This document shows positions 24,080-33,688 of a stretch of 64,000 nucleotides of DNA, piece by piece. The stretch covers positions 186,001-250,000 of the forward strand of contig JAGAJL010000012.1 of the NCBI GenBank assembly GCA_017626095.1, written 5' to 3'. Source of the stretch: Lachnospiraceae bacterium. GTDB taxonomy: Bacteria > Bacillota > Clostridia > Lachnospirales > Lachnospiraceae. The notes under the pieces were generated by a model, which was not told where the DNA came from, did not search any database, and worked only from the letters and a program-made list of their open reading frames with translations. The position numbers and the translations under genes were made by a program. Position 1 is the first letter of the stretch, and every line of letters starts with the position of its first letter.

Positions 24080-25165
24080 ATGAGAACCTATTTAATAACA
24101 GGCGGTGCCGGATTTATCGGTTCAAACTACATCCATTACATGTTTAAAAAGTATGATAATGAGATCCGTATTATCAATGTCGATGTACTGACCTATGCCG
24201 GCAATCTGGAAAACTTAAAAGATATCGAAGGAAGAGACAACTACACTTTTATCAAAGCAGATATCTGTGATAAAGAGGCAATTGCCAAGATTTTTGCTGA
24301 GAATGATATTGATCGTGTAGTACATTTTGCTGCAGAAAGTCACGTAGACCGCAGTATTAAGAATCCTGAAGTATTTGTTCAGACTAATGTACTTGGAACT
24401 GCTGTTATGCTCAACTGTGCAAAAGCAGCATGGGAGTTGCCGGATGGCACTTTCAAAGAGGGTAAAAAATTCTTACATGTATCTACGGATGAAGTATATG
24501 GTTCATTACCGGACGATGAAAATGCATTTTTCTATGAGACAAGCCCTTACGAGCCGCACAGCCCTTATTCTGCTTCTAAAGCAAGTTCGGACATGTTGGT
24601 AAAAGCTTATATGGATACTTACAAATTCCCGGCAAACATTACAAACTGCTCCAACAACTACGGACCTTATCAGTTCCCGGAGAAGTTAATCCCGCTGATT
24701 ATCAACAATGCATTACAGGGCAAAAAGCTTCCGGTATATGGCGACGGTAAAAACGTGCGTGACTGGTTATATGTAGAAGATCATGCAAAAGCAATTGATA
24801 TGGTTCAGGAACAGGGTAAACTGTTTGAGACATACAATGTCGGTGGCCACAATGAAAAGCAGAATATTGAAATCATCAATATTATCATTGAGACTTTACA
24901 GGAAATGCTTCCCGAAGGAGATCCACGTAAAGAACTCGTTTCTACCGATTTAATTACCTATGTGGAAGATCGTAAAGGACATGACCGTCGTTATGCGATT
25001 GCACCTGACAAGATCAAAGCAGAAATCGGCTGGTATCCGGAGACCATGTTTAAAGAAGGTATCAAAAAGACAATCGCATGGTTTTTTGAGCATGAAGACT
25101 GGATGAAAAATGTCACAAGTGGTGACTACCAGAAGTACTACGAAGATATGTATAAAAATAGATGA
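24080..25165 (+). CDS. rmlB: dTDP-glucose 4,6-dehydratase
   Basis: 361 residues, the usual size. Converts dTDP-glucose to dTDP-4-keto-6-deoxyglucose. Motifs: TGGAGFIGSNYI for NAD, HFAAESHVDRSI, VSTDEVYG with the catalytic Asp-Glu, and SPYSASKASSD (YxxxK). AGGAGG at 24063-24068 precedes ATG 24080; an upstream in-frame ATG at 24047 would contain this site inside the gene and was rejected. Codon use here (more C-ending codons) is closer to a highly expressed gene than its neighbours. Confidence 0.96.
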   Translation: MRTYLITGGAGFIGSNYIHYMFKKYDNEIRIINVDVLTYAGNLENLKDIEGRDNYTFIKADICDKEAIAKIFAENDIDRVVHFAAESHVDRSIKNPEVFVQTNVLGTAVMLNCAKAAWELPDGTFKEGKKFLHVSTDEVYGSLPDDENAFFYETSPYEPHSPYSASKASSDMLVKAYMDTYKFPANITNCSNNYGPYQFPEKLIPLIINNALQGKKLPVYGDGKNVRDWLYVEDHAKAIDMVQEQGKLFETYNVGGHNEKQNIEIINIIIETLQEMLPEGDPRKELVSTDLITYVEDRKGHDRRYAIAPDKIKAEIGWYPETMFKEGIKKTIAWFFEHEDWMKNVTSGDYQKYYEDMYKNR

Positions 25166-25245
25166 TGAAATAGAAAACGGAACGTGTCATCAAAACAGTA
25201 TATTTTATTCATAGAGAATCAACAGAGAAAACAAAAGGAGCTTGT

Positions 25246-26124
25246 ATGAAAGGTATTATTTTAGCAGGCGGAAGCGGTACCAGATTGTATCCGCTGACCA
25301 AGGCCATTTCCAAACAGATTATGCCGGTTTATGACAAACCGATGATTTATTATCCTCTGTCAACTCTGATGCTTGCAGGTATCAATGAGGTCATGATTAT
25401 TTCCACCCCCAGAGATCTTCCGGTGTTTGAAGAGCTTTTGGGAAGCGGAGAACAGCTTGGCATGAAGTTTACCTATGCGATTCAGGAACAGCCCAGAGGT
25501 CTTGCCGATGCCTTTATCATCGGAGCGGATTTCATTGGAGATGACAGTGTCGCATTGGTGCTGGGTGACAACATTTTCTATGGCCAGAGCTTCAGTAAAG
25601 TATTGCGTCAGACCAGAGAACACATTGAAACTGAAGGTGGTGCAACCATCTTTGGTTATTACGTCAGAGACCCCAGAGAATATGGCGTGGTTGAGTTTGA
25701 TGAAAATGGCAGGGCGCTTTCCATTGAAGAAAAACCGGAACATCCCAAGAGCAATTATGCAGTGCCCGGATTGTATTTCTATGACAACAATGTGGTAGAA
25801 ATTGCAGCCAATGTAAAGCCTTCCGCAAGAGGCGAAATTGAAATCACCTCGATTAACAATGAATATCTTGACAGAGGCGTTCTTTCTGTTGAGACAATGG
25901 GTAGAGGCTTTGCATGGTTAGACACAGGCAACCATGATTCGCTTCTGGATGCATCTGATTTTGTTGCTGCATTCCAGAAAAGACAGGGATTATATATTTC
26001 CTGTATTGAAGAAATCGCTTATAAGCGTGGATTTATTGATAAAGAACAGTTATTGAAGTTAGCTGAACCTTTGATGAAGACCAATTATGGTAAATATCTG
26101 GTAGAGGTTGCAAATGGACTCTAA
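25246..26124 (+). CDS. rmlA: Glucose-1-phosphate thymidylyltransferase
   Basis: 292 residues. Makes dTDP-glucose from dTTP and glucose-1-phosphate, the first step of the rhamnose pathway. Motifs: [19 protein letters not shown] near the N-terminus, the metal site VLGDNIFYG, and [28 protein letters not shown] precedes ATG 25246. The 3' end overlaps the GH25 gene by 11 bases, which couples rhamnose precursor supply with a wall hydrolase. Confidence 0.96.
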   Translation: MKGIILAGGSGTRLYPLTKAISKQIMPVYDKPMIYYPLSTLMLAGINEVMIISTPRDLPVFEELLGSGEQLGMKFTYAIQEQPRGLADAFIIGADFIGDDSVALVLGDNIFYGQSFSKVLRQTREHIETEGGATIFGYYVRDPREYGVVEFDENGRALSIEEKPEHPKSNYAVPGLYFYDNNVVEIAANVKPSARGEIEITSINNEYLDRGVLSVETMGRGFAWLDTGNHDSLLDASDFVAAFQKRQGLYISCIEEIAYKRGFIDKEQLLKLAEPLMKTNYGKYLVEVANGL

Positions 26125-27493
26125 GCTGAAAAGAAAAGTCGTCGCAGTTGCGGTAGTCATGGTGCTACTGGTGGTTGCGACGGTTTTTGGCGCTAACTAT
26201 ATAAAAAACGGGAATGTGTCTCAAACGATGTCCGGGGCAGTTACAGGGGCAGATAATTCGAATCCGATCTCCAATGGAGCAGATTCAGGGAATAATAATC
26301 CGCATCAGAACACAAATGGAGCAAATGCAGGAAATGCCAATCTGAATCAGAGCACAAATGAAGCAAATGCCGGAACCAACAATTTTTATGTAGAGCATGG
26401 GCTGGACCCGACCAAGGACCCTTATGCGTATCGCAAAGACAAGGACTTTTTTGATCCGGTTGCGGAAGAACAGGATCCCGGAAAAGAGTTGACACTGTTG
26501 GTGAGTTCCGTGGAGAAAGATTTGCGTGTCAATGTCATTGACGGCCTTGGCAGACTGGTTTCCGGTCAGGATTTCAGCATCAAGGTCAAGGACAGCAAAG
26601 GCCGTTCCCATAATTATAAAGACGGAGATAAAGACGGCAGCGTGTACATTGCACCGGTTGAGCCGGGAGATTATGAATTGTCCTTGAAAGGAGCAGACGG
26701 ATATGTTTTGACGGATGCTTCCGATGTCAAGATTTCTGTAAAAGAGCAGTTGGATTATACAATCATTGATGATATTTCTTTCTTGATCAAATCCGAAGAT
26801 GAGATTGATGCAAAGGCAGAAGATACTGCTGTTAATGAAGCAGAGCAGGATTCGGATGGAACGGAAAGTAATCAACGCTTGGATGATGAGGATGCCTTGT
26901 TCGGAATTGATGTATCGAAATGGAACAAGGAAATTGACTGGCAGGCTGTTGCTGATTCCGGTGTGGATTTTGCGATTATTCGATGCGGATACCGTGGTTC
27001 TTCTACAGGTGCACTGGTTGAAGATCCGTATTTTAAGAAAAATATTGAGGGCGCCGAAGCGGCCGGAATCAAAGTTGGCATTTACTTCTTTACCCAGGCG
27101 GTGAATCCGGTGGAAGCGGTAGAAGAAGCCAGTATGGCGCTGGCCCTTTCCAAACAATATAAGCTGGCTCTTCCGATTTTTATCGATACCGAAGGAGCCG
27201 GTGGTAATGGCAGGGCTGATGGACTGGATGTTGAGACGCGTACAGCAGTCTGTGATGCATTTTGCAAAACAATTGAAAACGCCGGATTTAACGGTGGCAT
27301 TTATGCCAGCAAACATTGGTTAGAGCACAATCTGACCATGGATGACCTTTCTGACTATACTGTCTGGCTGGCACAATATTCGAAAAAAGCAACCTATGAG
27401 GGTGAATATGCTTTGTGGCAATACACATCTGCCGGAACTGTGGATGGTATTGAGACACGGGTTGATTTGAATATGTGTTATATGGATTATTGA
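26114..27493 (+). CDS. Membrane-anchored GH25 lysozyme
   Basis: 459 residues. An N-terminal helix (about 7-27) anchors it outside the cell; an Asn/Gly-rich linker with 14-residue repeats follows (54-91), then a beta-rich domain (about 125-225) and a GH25 muramidase domain (263-459). Catalytic candidates are Asp266 (FGIDVSKW) and Asp358/Glu360 in FIDTE, the DxE pair of this family. It cleaves the MurNAc-GlcNAc bond of peptidoglycan. Its start lies inside rmlA (AGAGG at 26103-26107), so it is translated with the rhamnose genes; a role in opening the wall for glycan attachment or export is inferred. Confidence 0.92.
   Translation: MDSKLKRKVVAVAVVMVLLVVATVFGANYIKNGNVSQTMSGAVTGADNSNPISNGADSGNNNPHQNTNGANAGNANLNQSTNEANAGTNNFYVEHGLDPTKDPYAYRKDKDFFDPVAEEQDPGKELTLLVSSVEKDLRVNVIDGLGRLVSGQDFSIKVKDSKGRSHNYKDGDKDGSVYIAPVEPGDYELSLKGADGYVLTDASDVKISVKEQLDYTIIDDISFLIKSEDEIDAKAEDTAVNEAEQDSDGTESNQRLDDEDALFGIDVSKWNKEIDWQAVADSGVDFAIIRCGYRGSSTGALVEDPYFKKNIEGAEAAGIKVGIYFFTQAVNPVEAVEEASMALALSKQYKLALPIFIDTEGAGGNGRADGLDVETRTAVCDAFCKTIENAGFNGGIYASKHWLEHNLTMDDLSDYTVWLAQYSKKATYEGEYALWQYTSAGTVDGIETRVDLNMCYMDY
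26273..26386 (+). repeat. 42-bp in-frame tandem repeat in the lysozyme linker
   Basis: Units start at 26273, 26315 and 26357 (last one partial) and encode [28 protein letters not shown] and [10 protein letters not shown]. Unit length is a multiple of three, so copy-number change would alter linker length only. Confidence 0.9.
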
Positions 27494-27521
27494 TTACGAA
27501 ACGGCAAAAAGTAGGAAAAAT

Positions 27522-29621
27522 ATGAACCAAGAGAATGAAAACCAACAGAATGAAACTCAAGAGAATATAGAAGAGCTGCTTGAATATTATAAGCAGGCTT
27601 TTGAGCGTGAAAAAAATCGCAATGCAGAATTGACGGACGAGCTTGCCGATGCAATTGCGCGTGCAACGGATGCTGAGTGGCATTTGAATCATATCAAGGG
27701 GAATCCTTTGTGGAAATTATCCAAGCCTCTTCGTATGGTAATGCACTTTTTTATCCGTAATTATCAGCGCTTGATGGCGCATGGCAATCCGCGTGGAATT
27801 GCACATAAGATAAAGTCCAAGCTGATTGAAAAGAAAGCCATGAAACAGCATGGAAAGAAGAGCTTTCCCAATGCTGCGCAACGGAAATTAGAAACTTCCA
27901 CAGAATTTGATAAAGACATTACCATTAGTATTTTAGTACCGCTTTATAATACGCCCAAAAAGTTTCTGACAGAGATGATCGAATCCGTAACGGATCAGAC
28001 CTATCAAAAGTGGGAACTGTGTCTGGCAGACGGTTCGGATTCACAGCATGAGTATGTCGGCAAGATGTGTATGGATTATGCGAAAGATGATTCGCGTATC
28101 AAATATATGAAGCTGGAGAAGAATGAAGGAATCTCCGGCAATACCAATGAATGCTACAAGATGGCAACCGGACAGTATATCGGTTTGTTTGATCATGATG
28201 ACATCCTGCATCCTTCGGTGCTTTATGAATATATGAAGGTAATTTGTGAGCAGGATGCCGATTATATTTACTGCGATGAGGCAACTTTTAAAAATGGCAA
28301 TATCGATAACATGATTACCCTGCATTTCAAACCGGATTATGCAATTGATAATCTGCGGGCAAATAATTATATCTGCCATTTCAGTGTCTTTTCCAGAGAA
28401 CTTTTAGAAGGAACCGAGCTTTTCCGTTCACAGTTTGACGGAAGTCAGGATCATGATATGATTTTGCGCTTGACGACTGCTGCAAAACATGTGGTACATG
28501 TACCGAAGCTTTTATATTACTGGCGTTCTCATAAAGGCAGTGTGGCATCCGATATCAGTGCCAAGACCTATGCAATTGAGGCTGCCAGAGGTGCCATTGC
28601 GGATCATCTGACCCGGTTTGGTTTTAAAGATTTTAAGATTGAAAGCACCAGAGCCTTTGAGACGATTTTTCGTATTCGTTATAAATTAACGAGTGAGCCA
28701 TGGGTAACCATTATCATTCCCAATAAAGATCATCTGTCAGATTTAAAAAGATGTATCGATTCCATTCTCGAAAAATCTACCTATGAGAATTATGACATTG
28801 TGGTTGTGGAAAACAATTCTACAGCCGAAGAAATTTTTGCATATTATGAGGAAATCAAGACACATCCCCGCATTCAGGTTGCGACCTATGATGCAGGCGG
28901 CGAATTTAACTATTCGCGTATCAATAACTTTGGAGCCCGTTTTGCAAAAGGTGAGTACCTGATTTTGCTAAATAATGATACACAGGTTATTACCGTTAAC
29001 TGGATTGAAGAAATGTTAATGTATGGTCTTAGAGAAGACGTCGGAGCTGTCGGTGCGAAACTTTATTATGAAAATAAGACCATTCAGCACGCCGGAATTG
29101 TGTTGGGACTCGGAGCACATCGTACTGCCGGTCATTCGCATCACAAGGTTGCCATGGAAAATGTAGGATACATGGGCAAACTTTGTTATGCACAGGACGT
29201 ATCCGCTGTTACCGGTGCCTGTATGATGGTTAAAAAATCCTTGTATGAGGAGCTTGGCGGCCTGTCCGAAGATTTTGCGGTTGCGTTAAATGACGTGGAT
29301 TTTTGTTTACGCATTCGTGAAAAGGGATATTTGATTGTCTTTACACCTTTTGCAGAATTGTATCATTTTGAATCGGTCTCAAGAGGATCGGATTTGAAAC
29401 TTTCCAGACGGGAAAAAGCCAAATTGCAGAAGGAGGCAGAAAAGAAAGGCACGTCATCGGCTGTTTCGGATGCAAACAGTGACCGCTACAATAAAGAGGC
29501 GGCTTTATTTAAAAATAAGTGGAAGAATGTTTTAGAGAAAGGCGATCCATATTACAATGTGAATTTTTCATTGGACCGCAGTGATTTTTCGCTGAAGATA
29601 CATGGAAAAGAGAAAAATTAG
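27522..29621 (+). CDS. Tandem GT2 glycosyltransferase with N-terminal coiled coil
   Basis: 699 residues. Residues 1-65 are coiled coil and end in NPLWKLSKPLR, the same terminal motif as in the methyltransferase protein at 7235. First GT2 domain about 125-370 (ISILVPLYNT, LFDHDDIL, YWRSHKGS). Second GT2 domain about 390-650 (VTIIIPNKDH, VVENNSTAEE, LLNNDTQV, LNDVDFCLR). Two catalytic domains in one chain suggest it adds two residues or builds a repeating linkage, as in known rhamnan or galactan synthases. It starts 28 bases after the lysozyme gene with a weak TAGGA site. Confidence 0.9.
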   Translation: MNQENENQQNETQENIEELLEYYKQAFEREKNRNAELTDELADAIARATDAEWHLNHIKGNPLWKLSKPLRMVMHFFIRNYQRLMAHGNPRGIAHKIKSKLIEKKAMKQHGKKSFPNAAQRKLETSTEFDKDITISILVPLYNTPKKFLTEMIESVTDQTYQKWELCLADGSDSQHEYVGKMCMDYAKDDSRIKYMKLEKNEGISGNTNECYKMATGQYIGLFDHDDILHPSVLYEYMKVICEQDADYIYCDEATFKNGNIDNMITLHFKPDYAIDNLRANNYICHFSVFSRELLEGTELFRSQFDGSQDHDMILRLTTAAKHVVHVPKLLYYWRSHKGSVASDISAKTYAIEAARGAIADHLTRFGFKDFKIESTRAFETIFRIRYKLTSEPWVTIIIPNKDHLSDLKRCIDSILEKSTYENYDIVVVENNSTAEEIFAYYEEIKTHPRIQVATYDAGGEFNYSRINNFGARFAKGEYLILLNNDTQVITVNWIEEMLMYGLREDVGAVGAKLYYENKTIQHAGIVLGLGAHRTAGHSHHKVAMENVGYMGKLCYAQDVSAVTGACMMVKKSLYEELGGLSEDFAVALNDVDFCLRIREKGYLIVFTPFAELYHFESVSRGSDLKLSRREKAKLQKEAEKKGTSSAVSDANSDRYNKEAALFKNKWKNVLEKGDPYYNVNFSLDRSDFSLKIHGKEKN

Positions 29622-29665
29622 CAGATGTAAATAGTAGCATAGAAAATAAAAATCTGCCGGTGTTT

Positions 29666-29695
29666 ATGACAGAAACGCATAACAGAAATTAAAAT
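29666..29695 (+). promoter_or_regulatory. Possible promoter upstream of the phosphohexomutase gene
   Basis: ATGACA (29666-29671), 18-base spacer, TAAAAT (29690-29695), about 48 bases before the ATG. Confidence 0.35.
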
Positions 29696-29743
29696 AGAAA
29701 ACAAATTATGTTTATAAAATTTAAAGAATAAAAGGAGTTTCAT

Positions 29744-31471
29744 ATGAGCTACAGAGACACATTTCAATTTTGGTTAGAGGATGATTATTTCGATGATGCA
29801 ACAAAACAAGAGTTGTTAGCTATCCGCAACAATGAGGCGGAGGTAGAAGACCGCTTCTTTAAAGATTTGGAATTTGGTACAGGCGGTTTGCGTGGTGTTA
29901 TCGGAGCCGGAACCAATCGCATGAATTTTTACACAGTCCGCAAAGCAACACAGGGGCTTGCTAATTATATTGTAAAGCAGGGCGGTGCAGATAAAGGATG
30001 CGCTATTGCTTATGATTCACGTCGTTTTTCACCGGAATTTGCAAAAGAGGCTGCGCTATGTCTGGCAGCAAACGGAGTACATGCCTATTTATTTGATGCG
30101 CTTCGTCCGACACCGGAATTGTCTTTTGCGGTTCGTAAATTAGGCTGTGTGGCAGGTATTGTTATCACTGCAAGCCATAATCCGCCGGAATATAACGGAT
30201 ATAAAGTATATTGGGAAGACGGTGCACAGATTACAGCACCCAAGGATAAAGAAATTATTACAGAAGTACGAAATGTCACAGATTTTCATGCGGTAAAAAC
30301 CATGGATGAGGATGCCGCTAAGGCAGCAGGACTTCTTACGATTGTAGGTGCTGAAATTGATGATGCGTACATTGAAGAGCTGAAAAAGCAGATTATTCAT
30401 CCGGAGCTGATTGAGCAGGTTTCTGAGGATATTACCATTGTTTATTCTCCTTTCAACGGTACAGGCCTTGTTCCGGTTACCCGTGTTTTAAAGGAGCTCG
30501 GTTTTAAAAAGGTTTATGTGGTTCCTGAACAGGCTGATCCCGATCCGAATTTTACAACCTTAGAATATCCCAATCCGGAAGATCCCAAGGCATTTACACT
30601 GGCTGTAAAACTGGCAAAAGAGGTAAATGCGGATATCATTTTAGCAACCGATCCCGATGCAGATCGTCTTGGTGTATATGCGCTTGATAAGGCAAGCGGC
30701 GAATATGTGTCCTTTACCGGAAATATGTCCGGTATGTTAATTGCATGGTATTTGTTAAGTCAGAAACGTGCAACGAATACGATGCCCGAAAATCCGGCAT
30801 TGGTTAAGACCATTGTGACAACCAATATGGCAGATGCGTTGACGGCTGCTTTTGATGTGAAGTTGATTGAAGTCTTGACCGGATTTAAATATATTGGTGA
30901 ACAGATTAAGTTCTTTGAGCAGGATCATTCCTACAATTATGTATTCGGTTTAGAAGAAAGCTATGGCTGTCTTGCCGGAACTCACGCAAGAGATAAGGAT
31001 GCTCCGGTTGCTGTTATGTGCTTATGCGAAGTTGCAGCATACTGCAAGTCAAAGGACATGACCTTGTGGGATTTGATGTTACAGCTTTATAAAGAATATG
31101 GCTATTACAAAGAAGGACTTCATACCGTTACCTTAAAGGGTGTGACCGGTTCAGCAAAAATCGCAGCAATTATGGAAAGCTTCCGCGCAAATCCGCCGAA
31201 AGAATTTGGCAAGTTTAAAGTTGTGGCCTTCCGCGATTATGACAAAAATGTAGTATTGGAAGCTGATGGCTCTACTCATGAGACAGGCCTTCCGAAATCC
31301 AATGTTTTATATTTTGAACTGGATAATGATGCATGGTGTTGCCTGCGTCCTTCCGGAACAGAACCTAAGATTAAATTCTACATGGGCGTAAAAGGCGAGA
31401 GCTTAGAGGATTCGGATTCGTTATTAAAAGAGCTGACAGAATCTATGCTTGCGAATGTGGATACAGAGTAA
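29744..31471 (+). CDS. pgm: Phosphoglucomutase/phosphomannomutase
   Basis: 575 residues, alpha-D-phosphohexomutase superfamily. Interconverts hexose 6- and 1-phosphates, supplying glucose-1-phosphate for RmlA and UDP-glucose/galactose. The phospho-Ser is Ser144 in TASHNPPEYNGYKVY; the Mg loop is DPDADRLG; the sugar-binding loop GLEESYGCL and the phosphate loop RPSGTEPKIKFYMG are present. The length fits the Gram-positive PgcA type. AAAAGGAG at 29730-29737 sets the start. It leads a run that continues with GtrA and a GT2. Confidence 0.94.
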   Translation: MSYRDTFQFWLEDDYFDDATKQELLAIRNNEAEVEDRFFKDLEFGTGGLRGVIGAGTNRMNFYTVRKATQGLANYIVKQGGADKGCAIAYDSRRFSPEFAKEAALCLAANGVHAYLFDALRPTPELSFAVRKLGCVAGIVITASHNPPEYNGYKVYWEDGAQITAPKDKEIITEVRNVTDFHAVKTMDEDAAKAAGLLTIVGAEIDDAYIEELKKQIIHPELIEQVSEDITIVYSPFNGTGLVPVTRVLKELGFKKVYVVPEQADPDPNFTTLEYPNPEDPKAFTLAVKLAKEVNADIILATDPDADRLGVYALDKASGEYVSFTGNMSGMLIAWYLLSQKRATNTMPENPALVKTIVTTNMADALTAAFDVKLIEVLTGFKYIGEQIKFFEQDHSYNYVFGLEESYGCLAGTHARDKDAPVAVMCLCEVAAYCKSKDMTLWDLMLQLYKEYGYYKEGLHTVTLKGVTGSAKIAAIMESFRANPPKEFGKFKVVAFRDYDKNVVLEADGSTHETGLPKSNVLYFELDNDAWCCLRPSGTEPKIKFYMGVKGESLEDSDSLLKELTESMLANVDTE

Positions 31472-31484
31472 GAGGATATGTATA

Positions 31485-31943
31485 ATGAAAAAATTGATCG
31501 AGCAGATTTTAAAATTTGGAGTAGTCGGTGTCGTATGTTTTGGCATTGATTTTGTGATTACTTTGGTAGTTGCGGCAATATGTCGTAATTTGGGAATGGC
31601 AACTTCGCCGTCGGCTTTGTTCGGTGCTTTCTGGGGCTTTACCATTTCTGTCATTATCAATTATATCCTGAGTATGAAATTTGTGTTTGTCCGGAAAGAG
31701 GACATGGACAGACGCAAGGAGTTTGTGATTTTCGTTATTCTCAGTTTATTCGGATTATTATTAAACGAGTTGATTATCTGGTTCTGCGTTGATGTTGTAT
31801 ATGAAGCGATTGCCGACATGTTCGCATGGCTTACCGCCGGACTTGTGACAGCAGGTGCCAAGATTATTGCGACCGGAATTGTTATGGTTTACAACTTTAT
31901 TACCAGAAAAATTTTCTTAGAGCAAAAGGAGGAAAAGGCGTGA
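31485..31943 (+). CDS. GtrA-family membrane protein
   Basis: 152 residues, four hydrophobic helices with the GtrA signature near the N-terminus (LKFGVVGVVCFGIDF) and NYILSMKFVF in the second helix region. GtrA proteins are thought to flip or present undecaprenyl-phosphate-linked sugars. The stop overlaps the GTG start of a GT2 gene, a classic gtrA-gtrB-like pairing. AAGAGG lies 10 bases upstream of ATG 31485. Confidence 0.9.
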   Translation: MKKLIEQILKFGVVGVVCFGIDFVITLVVAAICRNLGMATSPSALFGAFWGFTISVIINYILSMKFVFVRKEDMDRRKEFVIFVILSLFGLLLNELIIWFCVDVVYEAIADMFAWLTAGLVTAGAKIIATGIVMVYNFITRKIFLEQKEEKA

Positions 31944-32728
31944 GTTCCAAAATGATGTTATTTATTCCCGCGTACAACTGTGAAAAGCAGATTATCCGTG
32001 TGTTAAACCAGTTGGATGATGAGGTTTTATCTTATTTTGAAGAAGTATTAGTGGTCAATAACCGCAGTACGGATGATACGGAAAAAGTGGTATTATCTTA
32101 TATCAAAGAAAACCCCAAAAAGCCGATTAAGTTGATGCGCAATACGGAAAATTACGGTCTTGGCGGCTCGCAAAAGATGTCTTTCCATTATGCGGTTGAT
32201 CATGGTTATGATTATGTGTGTATGCTGCATGGGGATGATCAGGGTGATATCCATGATTTTATTCCGATGTTAAAAAAAGGTATTCATGAAAAACATGACT
32301 GTGTATTGGGAGCCCGTTTTATGAGAGGTTCCAGGCTGGAAGGTTATTCAAAGTTCCGTACCTTTGGAAATATTGTATACGATTTTATTTTTGCCTTTGT
32401 GACCAGACAGCGTATCTTTGATCTGGGTTCCGGCTTAAATCTGTACAAGACATCCATGCTTTCCGATGCCTTCTTTGAGAAGTTCCCGGATAATCTGATG
32501 TTTAATTATGTCATGATTTTGGCATCTCATTATTACAAACAGGATATTCGTTTTTATCCGGTTTCCTGGAGGGAAGATGATCAGGTTTCCAATGTGAAAA
32601 TGATGAATCAGGCGTTTACCGTTTTGAAGATGGCATTTACGTATTTCTTCAATAATGAATATATTCATAATGAATTTCGTGAAAATCCGCATGATTCTTA
32701 TACATGTGAAGAAATCAAAGATATTTAA
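31940..32728 (+). CDS. GT2 glycosyltransferase, GtrB/DPM-like partner of GtrA
   Basis: 262 residues from GTG 31940, chosen because AAAGGAGG at 31925-31932 is at the right distance and the GTGA overlaps the previous stop. Motifs: LFIPAYNCEKQI, VVNNRSTDDT, LHGDDQGD and VLGARFM, placing it with polyprenyl-phosphate glycosyltransferases. With GtrA it would make and deliver a lipid-linked sugar for a membrane GT-C enzyme such as the ones at 40730 or 62244. It has no obvious membrane helices of its own. Confidence 0.88.
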   Translation: MSSKMMLFIPAYNCEKQIIRVLNQLDDEVLSYFEEVLVVNNRSTDDTEKVVLSYIKENPKKPIKLMRNTENYGLGGSQKMSFHYAVDHGYDYVCMLHGDDQGDIHDFIPMLKKGIHEKHDCVLGARFMRGSRLEGYSKFRTFGNIVYDFIFAFVTRQRIFDLGSGLNLYKTSMLSDAFFEKFPDNLMFNYVMILASHYYKQDIRFYPVSWREDDQVSNVKMMNQAFTVLKMAFTYFFNNEYIHNEFRENPHDSYTCEEIKDI

Positions 32729-32748
32729 TGTTATATTTTATTAATCTG

Positions 32749-32812
32749 ATGATACCGAGGAGCTGAAATGCATAGCTATCCGTTGGTATCATGGGGAAAA
32801 TACAAAAAATGG
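32749..32812 (+). ncRNA. Repeated leader element, copy C (decayed)
   Basis: Shares tagcwatccgttggtatcat with the copies at 13561 and 47946. ATGATACC (32749-32756) pairs perfectly with GGTATCAT (32785-32792). The 3' hairpin seen in the other copies is lost (tacaaaaaat in place of taccttttg). Lies between the GT2 and the flippase-like gene. Confidence 0.4.
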
Positions 32813-32887
32813 CAAGTATTTGCTAACTGATAATATTATGGTAATTACAACAAGAAATTAATCAAAGGTATTAAACCAGAGAATAGT

Positions 32888-33685
32888 ATGAGAGAATTAA
32901 TGTTTTTATTTTTCGTGGGATTCGTACTGGTTCATCTTGCCAAGATGTTTCGTCTGTATCTGGTATTGATGGAACATAAAATTCCGTTTTGGAAATTTGT
33001 GCTATTGTACTTAAAGACCACACTTGTCAATTTCATAATTCCGTTTAAAATCGGAGAGGTCTATCGCTTTTTCTGTATCAGCCGACAGACAAAGCACTGG
33101 CAGGTCGGTATCCTGAGTATCTTAGTGGATCGTTTTTTTGATACCTTGGCACTTTGTATCATCTTAGTGCCATGTGATATTCTATTGGCGCGTCAACAGG
33201 CAAATATGCCCGTTTATGCTGTGCTATCTGATATTACACTGGTATTTTTGGTAGTACTATTAATCATTGCTATCTGCTATATTTCAATTTTGCCGACGTA
33301 TCGGTATTTGAACCGTTATCTGATTAAAGAAAAGACATCTCAGCGTTCGCTTGCCGCATTAAAAGGACTGGATGTCGTAAAGCAGTGGTTTGATTTTACT
33401 CAGAATCTGATTAGCGGCCGATTCGCACTGATTTTATTATCTTCGTTTGCAGGTTGGATTTTTGAGATATTTACCCTTGGCGTTTTGGCAAAGGCGATTG
33501 GAAAAACATTTGATATTCCGGCGTTTGAAAATTATATCCGTTCAATTTTCGGGCTGGGATCAAGTGAAATGCTTTCAAGATACACCAATGAAAGCGTGTT
33601 GCTGATGGCAGTATTTTTAGTGATTGCATTAATTGCTACTCTGATTGCCAAACTGAAAAGAAGCCGTAAAAAGAAAGAGAGTTAG
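32888..33685 (+). CDS. Flippase-like membrane protein, LPG-synthase TM / AglD family
   Basis: 265 residues with seven or eight helices. Segments such as LKTTLVNFIIPFKIGEVYRF and SILVDRFFDTLAL match the lysylphosphatidylglycerol-synthase transmembrane family (UPF0104), whose members flip lipids or assist glycosyl transfer. It is shorter than the usual 300-340 residues, mostly at the N-terminus, where the frame starts at ATG 32888 with only a weak ribosome binding site. The kinase-like gene follows after 3 bases. Confidence 0.82.
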   Translation: MRELMFLFFVGFVLVHLAKMFRLYLVLMEHKIPFWKFVLLYLKTTLVNFIIPFKIGEVYRFFCISRQTKHWQVGILSILVDRFFDTLALCIILVPCDILLARQQANMPVYAVLSDITLVFLVVLLIIAICYISILPTYRYLNRYLIKEKTSQRSLAALKGLDVVKQWFDFTQNLISGRFALILLSSFAGWIFEIFTLGVLAKAIGKTFDIPAFENYIRSIFGLGSSEMLSRYTNESVLLMAVFLVIALIATLIAKLKRSRKKKES

Positions 33686-33688
33686 CCA

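Noticed and set aside
26285-27316. Long open frame of 343 codons opposite the GH25 gene
   Set aside because: No ribosome binding site, unusual composition and no recognisable domain; it mirrors the coding strand of a well-supported lysozyme gene.
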